64,000 nt of DNA from Casuarina equisetifolia (taxonomy: Eukaryota > Streptophyta > Magnoliopsida > Fagales > Casuarinaceae), in contig CM052357.1 in assembly GCA_028551475.1 (NCBI GenBank), positions 14,741,931 to 14,805,930 on the forward strand. The letters are read 5' to 3'. Below are positions 34,895 through 46,640 of the stretch, one piece after another (position 1 is the first letter of the stretch; each line of letters opens with the position of its first letter). The notes beneath the pieces are model-generated. The model worked only from the letters and a program-made list of their open reading frames with translations, made no database searches and was not told where the DNA came from. The position numbers and the translations under genes are program-made.

Positions 34895-35711
34895 TGTTGG
34901 ATGAAATTCTACATGCAAGTGTATATGTTGAACAAGTAATATAAAGATAAGTAAAGTTATCATCCCACAAAGCAATTACTTACTAAACTAACTAATTACT
35001 AATGATGAACAACTCCTAGAATTTATCTATCAAATCAAAATGTAGAACATGGATTAAACAACTAAATTTAATCTAAGCTTGATAACTAAAGCATGTTGAA
35101 GTGTCTGATTTCACCTAATTACTTAGTATAAATGTTAATTATTTGTGTTTGAAAGATTAATTCTACTCATGTGATGGTAATATTTCATAATTTATTCATT
35201 ATCGTATGTCTAGGTATAGCGAACCTACTTAGCTCATTAATTCACTATATTTCCACCTGTAAATTAAATGAACTAAGTGCATTAAGAAATGTGAATCTTC
35301 TAATTTACACCTAAAGCCGCACAAACTACATGGTATATGTTTATTCATATTAATCTCTGGTTGCATATTATAAGAAACAACTACATATTATCTCTTGTCA
35401 GTCTTTAACATGCAAATCAAATCATCTAAATGGTAGTTAGTCACTTAAAAGCATTAAACTCAGTAATATGCAACTTCACATTTATAAAATATCTCACAAA
35501 ACATAAATAATCATTCTATTCATACATCATAATCAAGTTACATTGTAGCTCTAACACAATAAACTAAAGCATCATATTTACATTAACATAAATAATGCAA
35601 AAAATTGAACAAAGTATTCAAAAAATTAAAAATATCAAAGCTGTCACCAAAATGTCTTCAATTCAGAGAAAGTTTGGACAAATTTGCATATCAAAGAGGA
35701 GAAAGGAGCTG
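34895..35711 (-). mobile_element. Athila-like LTR of element D, truncated
   Basis: It starts TGTTGGATGAAATTCTACATGC (compare TGTTCGGTGAAATTCTACATGC) and follows the LTR of A in reverse as far as GGAGAAAGGAGCTG, where SIRE LTR F begins. About half of the LTR is present. Confidence 0.82.
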
Positions 35712-38700
35712 TGTTGGAAAATAAAGGCTTTGTTGTGACAAAATTTATTTGTAAATTATTTATTGAAAAATATTTTTCATTTGTACAAAAGAAAATCATA
35801 GGAAGTAAAAGGTGTGCAAATTATAATATCAATTAATGATATTATAAAGTAGTCGGGTTTCTACATTTATTTGTAAAACATCTTTATAAAGTGACCTTGA
35901 GAAATATTTTGTATGATGTAATGTTTTTGTTTGCATAAATAAGTAATGATAGAAATATATTCAAAGAGAAATGATACTTGCACTTATATATTTGTAGGTA
36001 TATATTAAAAATAGGACAAAGATCATATTACAAAGTGATCTTATAAGAACTGGCCCAAGCTTCACTAGCTTGAGCTTCACTAGGCCGAGCTTCACTAGCC
36101 CAAGTGTCGTTAGCCTGAGTGTCACTAGCTCGAGCACTGGCCCAAGTAACACTAATTCATTGACCATGAGATGCATTTGCTTGAGCCCATATGATGAAAC
36201 AAAGTGAAACGTTGCCGTTTCATTTAATGATAAGAGCAAAAGGCTCTTAATCAAATAGATGCTTCAAGAAGCCCTAGCTTCTCTTGTTGACTCGCTTTCT
36301 CATCTCTGTCGCCTACGCTCCAACTATTGGTTTTATGACTTAACAAGAAAGGGGTTGAATTGTTATATTGGCAATTTTTGACATGAACTTGAAACAATTT
36401 GTTATATTAATATAAACATAAAAATAATTACAGTATGACACAATTAGAATTCAAAACCTATGATTTTTTTCTTCCAAGTCAACGAAAATAGTATCACAGT
36501 TTAGTACTTCAGATATTCCTATAAATTCAAAGACTAATAATAAGACAACAAGTGTTATAAGAAGATAGAGGCAATAATAAACAAAGATATTCACACCAAA
36601 TTTACCACGGTGGTTTGGCACTCACACCTTCAGTCCTATGTCTACCCTCTTCTCCTTCAATCAAACCAATTGAAGTCTCCTTTACTCAACCAAGTTAGGA
36701 GAAAACGTTCTCCCTAACTTAAGCAATTCCTTTCAAGGAATCTCTTGTACAAGATTATAGAATATGATTAAAAGATCATCAATTAATTACAAATCCCAAA
36801 TAATATGACAAATGGTGGGATTCTATAATCAATAGGACCTAATATGATGTAGATTTAAAAGTTCTCAACTCCTATCATGAAAACCCTAAATTGAAATAAA
36901 TTAGGGTTTTGGGTTTCTCTCAATGCTTATGTGCAATAATTGTATTGTAATGAAATCAACACATAAATAGAGTTATACAAGGTTGAATCGATGATATGAA
37001 CAAATAGATAAGTATTTAATCACAATATCACCATAGCCTTGAATATCACCGATTGTCACGAAGATTGCAAGATCAAGGAATGAGCTCAATAATAGAATCT
37101 TTTCTCAGTAAAAGCTTTAGAATCTTGTCAGTTTCTCTAACCCTTCTTTATAGAACAACTTCTCTTAAATAGAAAAATTAGGGCTAGGGTTTCAAGTACA
37201 TCAAACCTCAATCATGAGCTATCTTCCAGTTGGAACAATAGATTGACCTTTAAATCTTCATTCTCCAGTTCAAATCAAACCTTTCTGACACCGGTCTCAT
37301 CAGAAATCCCCCCATTGAGGATTTGGTCACCAGCAGTGCCATTCTCCTCTTTCTCTCACTCTCTCATATCGACAGCTCTTCGAAAATGTTCTACTTAGGG
37401 CATCAGGTAGATAAGTGAGGGTAGCATGTTAATGAAATGGTGAGTTTCATTACAAGCATCAACATGAAACGGTGAGTTTCACTATCGGCATAATGTGCTC
37501 TGATATGGATCGAAAGCAAGCTTGATAACATGATCTGATATGGACTGAGAGCTTAAGAGGCCCAAGTATAACAGAATCGAGAACTCAATATCCAGCTTGA
37601 GACCATTAACCAGGCTAGGAACACAATATCCAGCCCGAGAACATTAACCAAGCCAAGAACACAATATATAGCCCTAGAACATTATATCAATCCGAGAATG
37701 ATATAATACATGTCCTTGATAGAGAGGTTTATTTCAACAAGCAAGGCCACATATTTCAACCTTCATCAAAACATAAGCAAGCATCATTTTTTCTTAACCA
37801 CAATGTTTGTCATATTTAATTTCAATTCAATTTAATAAACATTATACTCAAGACATTTTAACTAATGCAACTTAGATAACTACTTTCTTAATGTCACTAT
37901 ATAGTAACATTATATTAAGAAATGTAGGAACATGGTTACTTTATAATATCATTAATTGATATTATAATTTGTACACCTTTTACTTCCTATAATTTTCTTT
38001 TGCACTTATGAAAAACATATTTTATTAAATATCTGCATAAATATATTTTGTCACACAAAACCCTTATTTTCCAACACCAACAAGAAGAATCTTGAGGTGA
38101 TTAATCTATCAAAACAGGTATTGCTTGCATTAATCATCTCTTCTACTATTGAATGATGGAAATCACATCATTTATCAACAAGAAATTTAGGTTTGAATCA
38201 AAACCCTAGAATACTTAATGTTGTTAAATCTTCTATAAAAGGGCATTCTTTAAGAATCTTTGGAGCCTTTACACATACTACATTTGAGAAGAATCATATA
38301 CATATTGAAATCGTGCAAGAAATCGCAATATCGACTGATTACTTCATCAAATCATAAAGCTACTTTGTATCTTCAGTGATATTCCTTCAAATCAATATTC
38401 TTGTGACTATTCACTAATTAGATTGAGTTGTTTATATGTTGATTAAGTCTTGATTATTATATGCACATAGACTTCTTTGTAAATCTGAAACCTTAACCTT
38501 GTGAAAATTGGGGGTTTTGCAATTAAAGCTTGAATTAAGCTTTTATATATTCAATTAGCTCTTGGTGAAGCATTATTCCTCACTTACATTATACACTTGA
38601 GGATTTGCTTGATGTTCTAAGGTTGTTTCAACCTAAATCTTGTAACCATGGATAAACTAACTCTTTGTTGAGGAGTTGTGAAGCTTAAGAGGGGATTTCT

Positions 38701-39067
38701 CCTAGCTTGTAGTAAAGGAGACTTCAATCAATTGGATTGAAGGAGAAGAGGGTGGACATAGGGCTCAAGGATTAAGTGCCAAACCACCATGGTAAACTTG
38801 GTGTTTCTCTTCCCTTATCTAGTTTGGATTTAACTTGCTAAATGTGTTATATGTCCAGTCATTAATCTATCATTGATTTTCTACCTTAGCCATGACATAA
38901 TTTTGTTGTTTTCTAACTTATGTGTGACATTTGTTTACTGATTTCTTGTCATATTAGTATGAAATTGTGTTTAAATCTAGAAGCATTTTAGATAGCAAAA
39001 GTTGTATTTTATTGTTGACTTTGATAACAATTCAACCCCTCTTCTTGTTAAGTCATAAAACCCAATA
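35712..39067 (+). mobile_element. SIRE-type LTR F, split by LTR E
   Basis: It runs from TGTTGGAAAATAAAGG to GTCATAAAACCCAATA, with own sequence at 35712-36319 and 38077-39067. It contains the hairpin box (35822-35846), a short GC-richer minisatellite built on GAGCTTCACTAGCCC (36055-36130), GTGAAACGTTGCCGTTTCA, which can fold (36204-36222), and TATAAAA at 38234-38240. No TSD is seen (AGCTG left, GGAGG right). The D sequence does not resume on the right, so it is not a simple solo LTR in D. Confidence 0.82.
36325..38076 (-). mobile_element. Solo SIRE-type LTR E inside F
   Basis: It starts TATTGGTTTTATGACTTAAC (first TG mutated to TA) and ends TTTTCCAACA. The perfect 5-bp TSD CCAAC flanks it (36320-36324 and 38077-38081). 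It is on the strand opposite to F. The hairpin box is at 37942-37966 and a minisatellite (GARAACATTAACCARGC words) at 37565-37690. Confidence 0.92.
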
Positions 39068-39157
39068 GGAGGAAATGCTAAGAATATAGGGAAGATTCTA
39101 CCTAAATTTCCTCATATTTAGAAGTCTCTAGTTACTACTAATCTCAGGTCCTAATAA

Positions 39158-39172
39158 TGGTATTAAAGCCAT
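39158..39172 (+). promoter_or_regulatory. Primer-site-like motif
   Basis: TGGTATTAAAGCCAT differs by two transitions from TGGTATCAGAGCCAT, the initiator-Met primer site of many plant copia and Ty3 elements. It lies 32 bases before the ATG at 39204, which fits the start of an internal retrotransposon region, but no LTR is recognised before it. Confidence 0.45.
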
Positions 39173-39203
39173 CGATTTGGTACCCCACGCCTAAAACCAA
39201 ACA

Positions 39204-39557
39204 ATGGTTGACTATGATGTTGACCTACCACCCTTTTTTCCTCCCCCTACCTCCATTGGCTCAAGTAACCCTACCATTCCGCTGACTACCCTCATTGTTT
39301 CCCCACCCACCCTGCCTCCTTCTCAGCTCCCTCTACCATTACTTGTGGCCTCAACCAAGTCAAGTCCTATATTCCAAAATAGTCATTTCAGCCCAACCTC
39401 TTCCCCAGCCATTTCCACTATAGATGTTTTGCCAACCCCTCCTTTCGGCTCCATTCCTCCACTAGCACTACCCCTAACCCCCCCTACACTACCTCTAGTT
39501 GTTTTCATGCCTTTTAAGCTCTCTGCTACCTCCCATGGGTCTTCCATCCTTGAGTAG
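39204..39557 (+). CDS. Proline-rich open frame of unknown origin
   Basis: An uninterrupted frame of 117 codons is strongly rich in proline, serine, threonine and leucine (DLPPFFPPPTSIG, LPPSQLPLPLL, PTPPFGSIPPL). It has no recognised domain. Its composition is C-rich and G-poor, unlike everything else in the window. With the primer-like motif just upstream, it could be a gag N-terminus of an unassigned element or a captured gene piece. Low-complexity composition alone could keep the frame open, so coding status is doubtful. Confidence 0.3.
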   Translation: MVDYDVDLPPFFPPPTSIGSSNPTIPLTTLIVSPPTLPPSQLPLPLLVASTKSSPIFQNSHFSPTSSPAISTIDVLPTPPFGSIPPLALPLTPPTLPLVVFMPFKLSATSHGSSILE

Positions 39558-40343
39558 CCCACTTGGCATAAGCAAGACCCCACCTTGGGTCCCAAACCCT
39601 ATGGGCCCTTATCCTTTTAAGGTCACAACTCATCCCTATACTAGGCCATGGGTCCCTCTAGGCCTCAGCCTTTTTAGGGCCAATTATAGCGAGCCCCCAC
39701 TAAGGGCCAATAGCAAGTCGCCCATGCTTAGGGCCTATAGTAGTTGGTCCCACCTTAGGGCCAACAATAGCTAACCCATCCTTAGGGCCAACCACAACAA
39801 GCCCTCACCTCTTCTTCGGGACAACAAAGGAAGCTTACTTTTTAGGCCTCCCCTAGCCCATTGGGCCCTTCAAGGCTTAGGCCACACAACCACCCCTACC
39901 TTAGTGACCCCTTCAACTTTACCCATAACATGCATAAGGGTTTAGCTCTAGCTCTTTCCATGGAACTAGGCCATCCCACTTTTCCTAATCAGTTGGGCCT
40001 TCCTTTGGACAACAAAGGAGTAACCCATACGACAACAACATTGGTGTAGCAATTGATGCTCGAGCAACCCAAGGCACTTCTAGTTTAGTCCCAAATGCCC
40101 TAATTTTCCAATATTTAGGGGTGACAAACCTAGAAAGTGCCTCATTAGCTATGACTTCCTCTTTCGCTTTAAACCTATACCTATAAGCTTGTCAAATATG
40201 CTATTGTTTACTTTAAAGAAGAGGTTGCTGAATGAATGGGACCTTATTTGCAACATAAGGGCTGAGTTAGTTAGGAACAATTTACCAAGGATGTGTGCAA
40301 AAAGTTCGCTAGAGATGAACTAGGAGGTTTTATGGTTAAATTT
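39558..40343 (+). other. C-rich repeat stretch and unassigned sequence
   Basis: 39630-39800 holds about six degenerate copies of a CCCTAAGGGCCAA-like word every 30 bases or so; one frame reads repeated LRAN (PLRANSKSP, LRAYSS, LRANNS). C-rich sequence continues to about 40050. From 40060 to 40343 composition is ordinary and nothing is recognised, up to the abrupt start of SIRE pol of X. Confidence 0.5.
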
Positions 40344-41469
40344 CATTTATTTAGATAAACCACCACAGTACAAATCATGTATTCAAGCTTTCCAAAGCTT
40401 TATATGGTCTGAAACAAGCCCCACGGGATTGGTATGACAAGTTAAGTACCTTTCTACTCTATACAAATTTTAGAAAAGGCAAGGTAGATAATACTTTGTT
40501 TGTTAAGACACAAGGAAAAGAAATTTTGATTGTCCAAATCTATGTTGATGATTTTGTATTTGGTTTTACAAATTCTGTTATGTGTGAACAATTTGTAGAT
40601 TCTATGAAACATGAATTTGAAATGAGTATGATGGATGAACTAAACTATTTTCTTGGTCTACAAATTAAACAAACACCTAAAGGAATTTTCATAAGTCAAA
40701 CTAAATATACCAAGGAATTATTAAAGAAATACAACATGCATGATTCTAAACTGATAAACACTCCCATAAGCACATTTACATCTTTATCACATGATGATGT
40801 TGGAGTTAGTGTTGATTCTAAAATGTATAGAGGCATGATTGGTTCCTTACTATATCTAACTACTTCTCTGCTAGACATTATGTTTAATGTTTATTTGTGT
40901 GCACGATTTCAATGTAGTCCTAAGGAACAACACCTCAAAGATATCAAAAGGACCTTTTGGTACTTGAAGGATACAATTACATTAGGAATTTGGTACTCTA
41001 GAGACACTATGTTTGATTTACATGCATTTAGTGATTCTAACTATGCTGGTTGTAAAGTAGATAGAAAAAGTACAAGTGGTACGTGTCAATTTCTAGGACA
41101 CATGTTGGCTTCTTGGCACTCTAAGAAACAAAACAGCGTTGCTCTTTCTTTCACTGAGGTAGAATACATAACTACGGCTAGTTGTTGTGCTCAGATTATA
41201 TGGATGAAACAGTAATTAGAAAACTATGGTATCTTTTCTACTCAGTTTCCATTGAAATGTGATAATACTAGTGCTATAAATTTAACTAAAAATCTAATAC
41301 AACACTTTAAAACCAATCATATAGAAATAAGACATCATTTCATTTGAGATCATGTTGAAAAATCTGATATTTCCATTGAGTTTGTTCAGACTGACCAGCA
41401 ACTTGCTAATATTTTTACCAAACCATTGGATAATGATAAATTCTCTACTTTCCGAAAAGAGCTTGGTGT
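40344..41469 (+). pseudogene. SIRE-like copia element X: RT and RNase H
   Basis: The RT starts at a [26 protein letters not shown] segment (near 40371) and is open from 40496 to 41215: [17 protein letters not shown] keeps the catalytic YVDD, then YFLGLQIKQT, LLKKYNMHDSK, RGMIGSLLYLTTS and LGIWYSRDT. RNase H follows with SNYAGCKVDRKST, SWHSKKQNSVALS and QIIWMKQ-stop. After one TAA and one TGA it continues to TKPLDNDKFSTFRKELG, where LTR G of Y interrupts it. The untranslated tail resumes at 60206. This is the longest intact RT stretch in the window, but the N-terminal third of RT is missing. Confidence 0.9.
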
Positions 41470-41581
41470 TGTTGGAAAATAAAGGTTTTGTTTGTGAAAA
41501 AATGTATTTATGAATATATTTGTTAAAATATATTTTTCATAAGTGCAAAAGAAAATTATAGGAAGTAAAAGGTGTATAAAT

Positions 41582-41606
41582 TATAATATCAATTTATGAT
41601 ATTATA
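41582..41606. promoter_or_regulatory. SIRE LTR hairpin box (representative; 13 copies in the window)
   Basis: Arms TATAATATC and GATATTATA with a 7-base AT loop, preceded by GGAAGTAAAAGGTGT and followed by AAGTARYYGGGTTCCTACATT. Copies: 3445-3469, 16566-16590, 20946-20970, 23016-23040, 34040-34064, 35822-35846, 37942-37966, 41582-41606, 50279-50303, 57316-57340, 58613-58637, 60886-60910, 61866-61890. In plus-strand LTRs that start with TG it lies about 106-114 bp from the LTR start, well upstream of the TATA-like box. Function unknown. Confidence 0.85.
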
Positions 41607-43178
41607 AAGTAACTAGGTTCCTACATTTCTTAATATAATGTCACTATATAATGATATCAAGAAAGGTTTATTTAATTTCACTATATAATGTCTTGAGAAC
41701 AAGGCTTACCAAATTGAAATTAAATATGTCATACATTGTGATTAAGAAAAAATGATGCTTGCTTGTGCTTCGATGAAGGTTGAAGTATATGGCTTTATTT
41801 TTGGAACAAACCTTAGTTCTATCAAGAACTTATATTATATCATTCTTGGATTGATATTATGATCTTAGCCTAGTGATATTTGGCCTAGTTATACTTGGCC
41901 TGGTGATATTTGGCCTGGTTATGTTCTCGGCTTAGTTATATTTGGCCTAGTTATACTCAGCTTGGCTGTGTTCTCGGTCCATGACCTGCGTATTCATCAA
42001 GTAGATCAACGAGCCTGGCTGGTGATGAAACTCACCATTTCATTAACATTCATTCTCATTTATTCACCTGATGCCCTAAAGAGCATATTATCGACGATTG
42101 TCGAAATGAGAGAGTGAGAAAGATGGAGGAATGGTGCCGCTGGTGACGGAATCCTCAACGGGAGGATTTCTGATGAGACTGAGGTCAAAACAGTATGATC
42201 TAAGCTAGAGAAGGAAGTTTTGAAGGCTGATTTACTATTCTAATAGAAAGATAGCTTCATCATTGAGGTTTGAAATGTCGAAACCCTTCCTCTAATTTTT
42301 CTATTTAAGAAGAGCTATTTTATGGAGAAGGGTTCAACACTTATAACAATTTAAAGTTCTCTTTAAGTGAAGATTCTATTACTAAGCTCATTTTTTAATC
42401 ATTCAATCTTCGTGACTTTTGGTGAAGTTCAAGCCTACGGTGATATTGTGATTAAATACTTTATTCGTTTGTTTATATCATCGATTGGATTTTGTATAAC
42501 TTTATTTATGTGCTAATTTCATTAAAAATACTTATTGCACATAAACATTGAAAGGAATCCAAAACCTTAATTTATTTCAATTTAGGGTTTTCATGATAGG
42601 AGCTTAGAATTATTATAATTATATCAAATTAGCTCCTATAGGTTATAGAATCCCGCAACTTGTCATATTATTTGGGATTTGTAATTGATTTATGATCTTT
42701 TGATCATATTGTATAACATTGTACAAAAAATTCCTTGAAGAGGAATTGTTTGAGTTAGGGAGAACATTTTCTCCTAACTTGGTTGAGTAAGGATACTTCA
42801 ATCAATTTGATTAAAGGAGAAGAGGGTGGACATAGGACTCAAAGTGTAAGTGCCAAAGCACCATGGTAAATTTGGTGTTTATCTCTTTGCTTACTATTGA
42901 TCTAACCTTCTTATAATATTTGCTACCTCATAATTTGTCATTTATCTGTTCCTAACCTATTAGAATATTTGAAACATATAAGTTTGATAATATTCTTGAT
43001 AACTTGTTGTTTGACTTGGAAGTAGAGCATCATATGTTTGAAATTTGTCCAATTTATATTGATATTATTTGTGTGATTTGTCCAGCATATTGAATTAAGC
43101 ATTTGTTATCATAGTAGTTTTTTTTAATTGCTGGGTATAACAATTCAACCCCTCTTTTTGTTAAGTCATAAAACCTAA

Positions 43179-44551
43179 TGATAACTCTATTTTTATAGAG
43201 TTATTTTACCTAATTTAAATAATAAATTATCTAATGCTTGTGAGAAAATATTTGAATTCCTCTTTATTTACTTAAATTTGTCTTGTTTATGTAGCATAAG
43301 GAGGCATGAAGAAAAAGGACAAGCATGGAGAACCTAGTACTTATTATATGGCAGAAGATGGTCAAATTATCAAGGTGAAGGAAATCAAGATAGGCTTGGG
43401 CTTGGGCTTTGGATGATTGTTATTAGATTTTTATTGTTATTGGTTTTTTTAAATAATTAGAAAACCTAGTCCTATTAGGAGTCCAAAGCTTAATTAATAT
43501 AGAACTCTAAAACCCAATTGTATTGGGAATCCAAAACCCAATTCTTTTAAGATAAGAAGAAAGTTCTAGATCCTAGACCCTATATAAAGGAGGACCACTG
43601 CATAAGGAAGAAGAGAGGGGGGAGAAGAGAGAGAGAAAAGAAGGTGCCACTGAAACCAAGGAGGAAATTAAGCACAACTCAAGAGAGAGGCCAAGAATTC
43701 AAGATTTCTTGAAGAGAAGACAAAAAGGGTGACAAACTTCTTGTTCTTGGATTCAAGATGCCTTCTTTGTTTTTTATTATTGTTCTTCCTCATTATTTCA
43801 TTATGTTCTAAACTTCTTTTGTTAGAGCGAAGATGTAGCCTAACTATGATGATGTGAATCCTATAAGTTTTTATGTTTTGCAAGATAGTTTATTTATGTG
43901 AGTTATATATTATTATGCTTAATGCTTTTAAGTGATTGGCCACCACTTGAATGATTTGATGTGCATGTTAGAGACTGAAAGGTAATAATATGCAATTGCT
44001 TCTTATAATATATAACCATGAATTAAATGTGGATAGACATATACCATGTTATTTGTGTGGCTTTTGGTGATAAGATGATCGAAAGATTTATTGTAAACCA
44101 GGAATATTCATAGATCCTAATGCATTTGGTTTGTTTCAATTCACATATAGAGATATAGTGAATTAATGAACTAAATAGGTTTACTATACCTAGACATAGG
44201 ATAGTAAATAAATTAGAAAATTTCGCCATCACATAGATAATATCATTCTTGCAGGCATAAACTATGAAAATCCATATCTAGTAGTTATGGAGAAATCGGA
44301 AGCTCTAACATGTGTCTCATCTTGATTTTTCTTACTTGGATCCAATTTTAATTAGTATTGAGTTTTCGTTTTAGAAATTTTAAATTTTAATTCATCTTCA
44401 ACAATATTTTGATTTGCTAGATAAATTTTAGGATTAATTCATCATTAGTACTTAATTAGTTCAGTATTCACCAATCTTCGTGGGACGATACTTTTCTCAT
44501 CATTATATTACTTGTTCGACATGTTCACTTGCATCTAAATTTCACCGAACA
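43179..44551 (+). mobile_element. Solo Athila-like LTR H
   Basis: It runs from TGATAACTCTATTTTTATAGAG (terminal hairpin) to TTTCACCGAACA. TSD is CCTAA (43174-43178) and CCCAA (44552-44556), one transition apart, lying within the last bases of LTR G. It contains a TATATAAA box at 43582-43589. It is 1373 bp with no internal sequence. Confidence 0.9.
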
Positions 44552-44559
44552 CCCAACAA

Positions 44560-44577
44560 TTAGCATATAGAGCCAGG
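44560..44577 (+). promoter_or_regulatory. Primer binding site of Y, unusual initiator-Met type
   Basis: TTAGCATATAGAGCCAGG follows the LTR end by one base. V has TTAGCATCTAGAGCCAGG at the same place. Both differ from the plant consensus TGGTATCAGAGCC by two changes and an extra base, and they agree with each other, so the variant predates both copies. Confidence 0.6.
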
Positions 44578-44620
44578 TTCTCTAATTAAAAGGATTAACA
44601 TCCTAGAGTAGATCCATACT

Positions 44621-45472
44621 ATGGCTTTTGACAAAGGTTTAGCTATTACGGGGTTTAATAAACCTCCTCTATTTAATGGCATTAATTTTAGGCATTGGAA
44701 ACAATTAATGCAAGTCTTTGTAATAGGCCAAGGTCCAAAAGCTTGGCAAGTAATCAAAAAGGGGATTACATTACCCGTGATTGATGAGTGGATAAAAAAT
44801 GAAGCTAAAATAATGGGGTTAAATGCTAAGTCCATGAATATGATCTATAGTGGTCTTAGAGCACATGAGTTTAATAAAGTGTCCTCTTGCCTTATTGGTA
44901 AAGAGATTTGGGATAAATTAGAAGTTATTTATAAGGGAACCAAAAAGGTAAAGTCTTTTAAAGTTACTATGCTTACACATGACTATGAATTGTTTGTTAT
45001 GAAAGATTCTGAAACTATTAGTGACATGTTTGGTAGATTGACTGAGATCATCTTTGAACTTAAGTTGTTAGGAAAAACCTACACAAATGAGGAAATGGTA
45101 AGAAAAATGTTAGTATCCCTACCCAAAAGTTTGTATCCTAAGACGATGGCCATAGAAGAGGCTCATGACCTAGATGTACCAACCTTAGATGACTTGCTAG
45201 GCTTTCTTAAAACTCATGAAATGCAACTTATGAGAAGAGAGAAAGAGAAAGAAAACAAAAGATCACTTGTACTTAAAGTGGAAGTTGAAAAGGTTGAAAA
45301 GGAGGAATCTGAAAATGATGAAGTAGCTTTTATAGCTAGAAGATTTAAAAAATTTCTAAGAAGAGGATTAAATAAAAATATAAGGCAAATTAGGAGAAAA
45401 GAATCAAATGAACCTAGGAAAAATGTATGCTATGAATGTAAAAAACTGGGCACATCAAGATTGATTGTCCAA
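44621..45472 (+). pseudogene. Gag of SIRE-like element Y
   Basis: The frame is open from the ATG at 44621 (MAFDKGLAITGFNKPP). It has the copia gag core of the UBN2 type: FNGINFRHWKQLMQVFVIG near residue 20-40, GLRAHEFNKVSSCLIGKEIWD, LTHDYELFVMKDSETISDMF, LGKTYTNEEMVRKMLVSLPK and LDDLLGFLKTHEMQL. A lysine/glutamate-rich stretch and the zinc knuckle CYECKK.GHIKIDCP follow. One base is missing inside the knuckle (near 45450), so the frame ends at 45475. The start is supported by position just after LTR and primer site and by the same start in V. Confidence 0.88.
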
Positions 45473-46640
45473 TGATCAAGAAGAGGAATAGCAAGAATAA
45501 AAAGAAAGCTATGATTGCTGCCTGGGATGATGAGAACTCCTCATCTGATGAAGAAACTCAAGAAGAAGTTGCGCATTTGTGCCTAACCACAACAACAACT
45601 CTTGAGGAAGACAATAATGAGGTAAATGATTCTGAACTATTTCTTCATAGAAACATCGGTTTAGAAACTACATTTTTTGATCTAGTTGAGTATGCAAATA
45701 AGCTAGAAGATAAGTATAAAAAGTTAAAAGCAAAAAATAAATATGAAAAACAAAAAATGATGACTTCTGCACATGCTAATCAAAATGTTTTAACTAATGT
45801 ACATAATAAACAGAGCATAGAAACTGTGACATGTAAAGATGAAGCTGAAAGAAAAAATACTTCAATTTTGATACATGATAACATCAGTATTTCTGCTAAT
45901 GCATATATGAAGTATGATGCCTGTATGAGTGACATGTATGAGAAACAAAATAAATTTGAAAATATGAATATAGAATTCTGTGATATCAATGCATGTTCTG
46001 ATGTTGAATTACATGACGAAAATAACTCACATGTGTATCTTAAAAGTAGAGTCCTTGAGCTAAAAAAGGAAAAAGTAGAGTCCTTGAAGTCAAAACTTAA
46101 TGCAACTAATTTGTTGCTAAAGAAATTCACAAAGGGTAGTGGCATATTAGATAAGATTTTAAATTCTCAAAGAGGTATATATGATAGAGTGGGACTAGAA
46201 TATAAATTGAATGACAAATCAAAATCATTTACTAATTTTTTTAAAGAAAAAGAATGTTCAATTCCACTGCATAATGGTAAATGTTCTTTTTGCAATTATA
46301 TTGGTCATAGTTTTGATAAATGTCCTGTAAGACTTAGAGAGGCTTACAAAGTAAAGAAACTTTGGTTGCCTAAGAATGACAAAAATCTAAGTCAAACTAA
46401 CACTCATAGACCCAAAATAAAAAGGGTACCAAGCACTTCAAAGATCAAATTTGTTTCTACAGGTTATGAGTGTACAAGTGAAAAAAAAAAAAGCTCAGAA
46501 ACATGTGGATTCTAGACAATGGCTGCTCTCAGCATATGATTGGGTTGAAGGAGCTCTTCTCGACACTTGAGCTAAAAAATGGAGGTACGGTGTCTTTTGG
46601 AGATAACTCCAAGGGAAGAATAAAGGAATGGGAATAATAG
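45456..46640 (+). pseudogene. Gag C-terminus and protease of element Y
   Basis: After the frameshift the frame is open again to 46515. It reads KKKAMIAAWDDENSSSDEETQEEVAHLCL, an acidic segment typical of this gag, then a long lysine- and asparagine-rich, partly coiled segment (LEDKYKKLKAKNKYEKQK, RVLELKKEKVESLKSKLN), then a second zinc knuckle CSFCNYIGHSFDKCP (near 46288). A 12-base A run at 46482-46493 shifts the frame before the protease active site, which reads MWILDNGCSQHMIG (family DSG, here DNG) followed by VSFGDNSKG, ending at TAA near 46638. Confidence 0.85.

Larger units (their letters stand above)
41470..44558 (+). repeat. 5' LTR G of element Y, split by solo LTR H
   Basis: It runs from TGTTGGAAAATAAAGG to CCCAACA; own sequence 41470-43178 plus the last bases at 44552-44558. 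The hairpin box is at 41582-41606, the minisatellite on TTGGCCTAGTTATA at 41865-41975, and a TATTTAAG box at 42302-42309. It pairs with LTR I. Confidence 0.9.
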
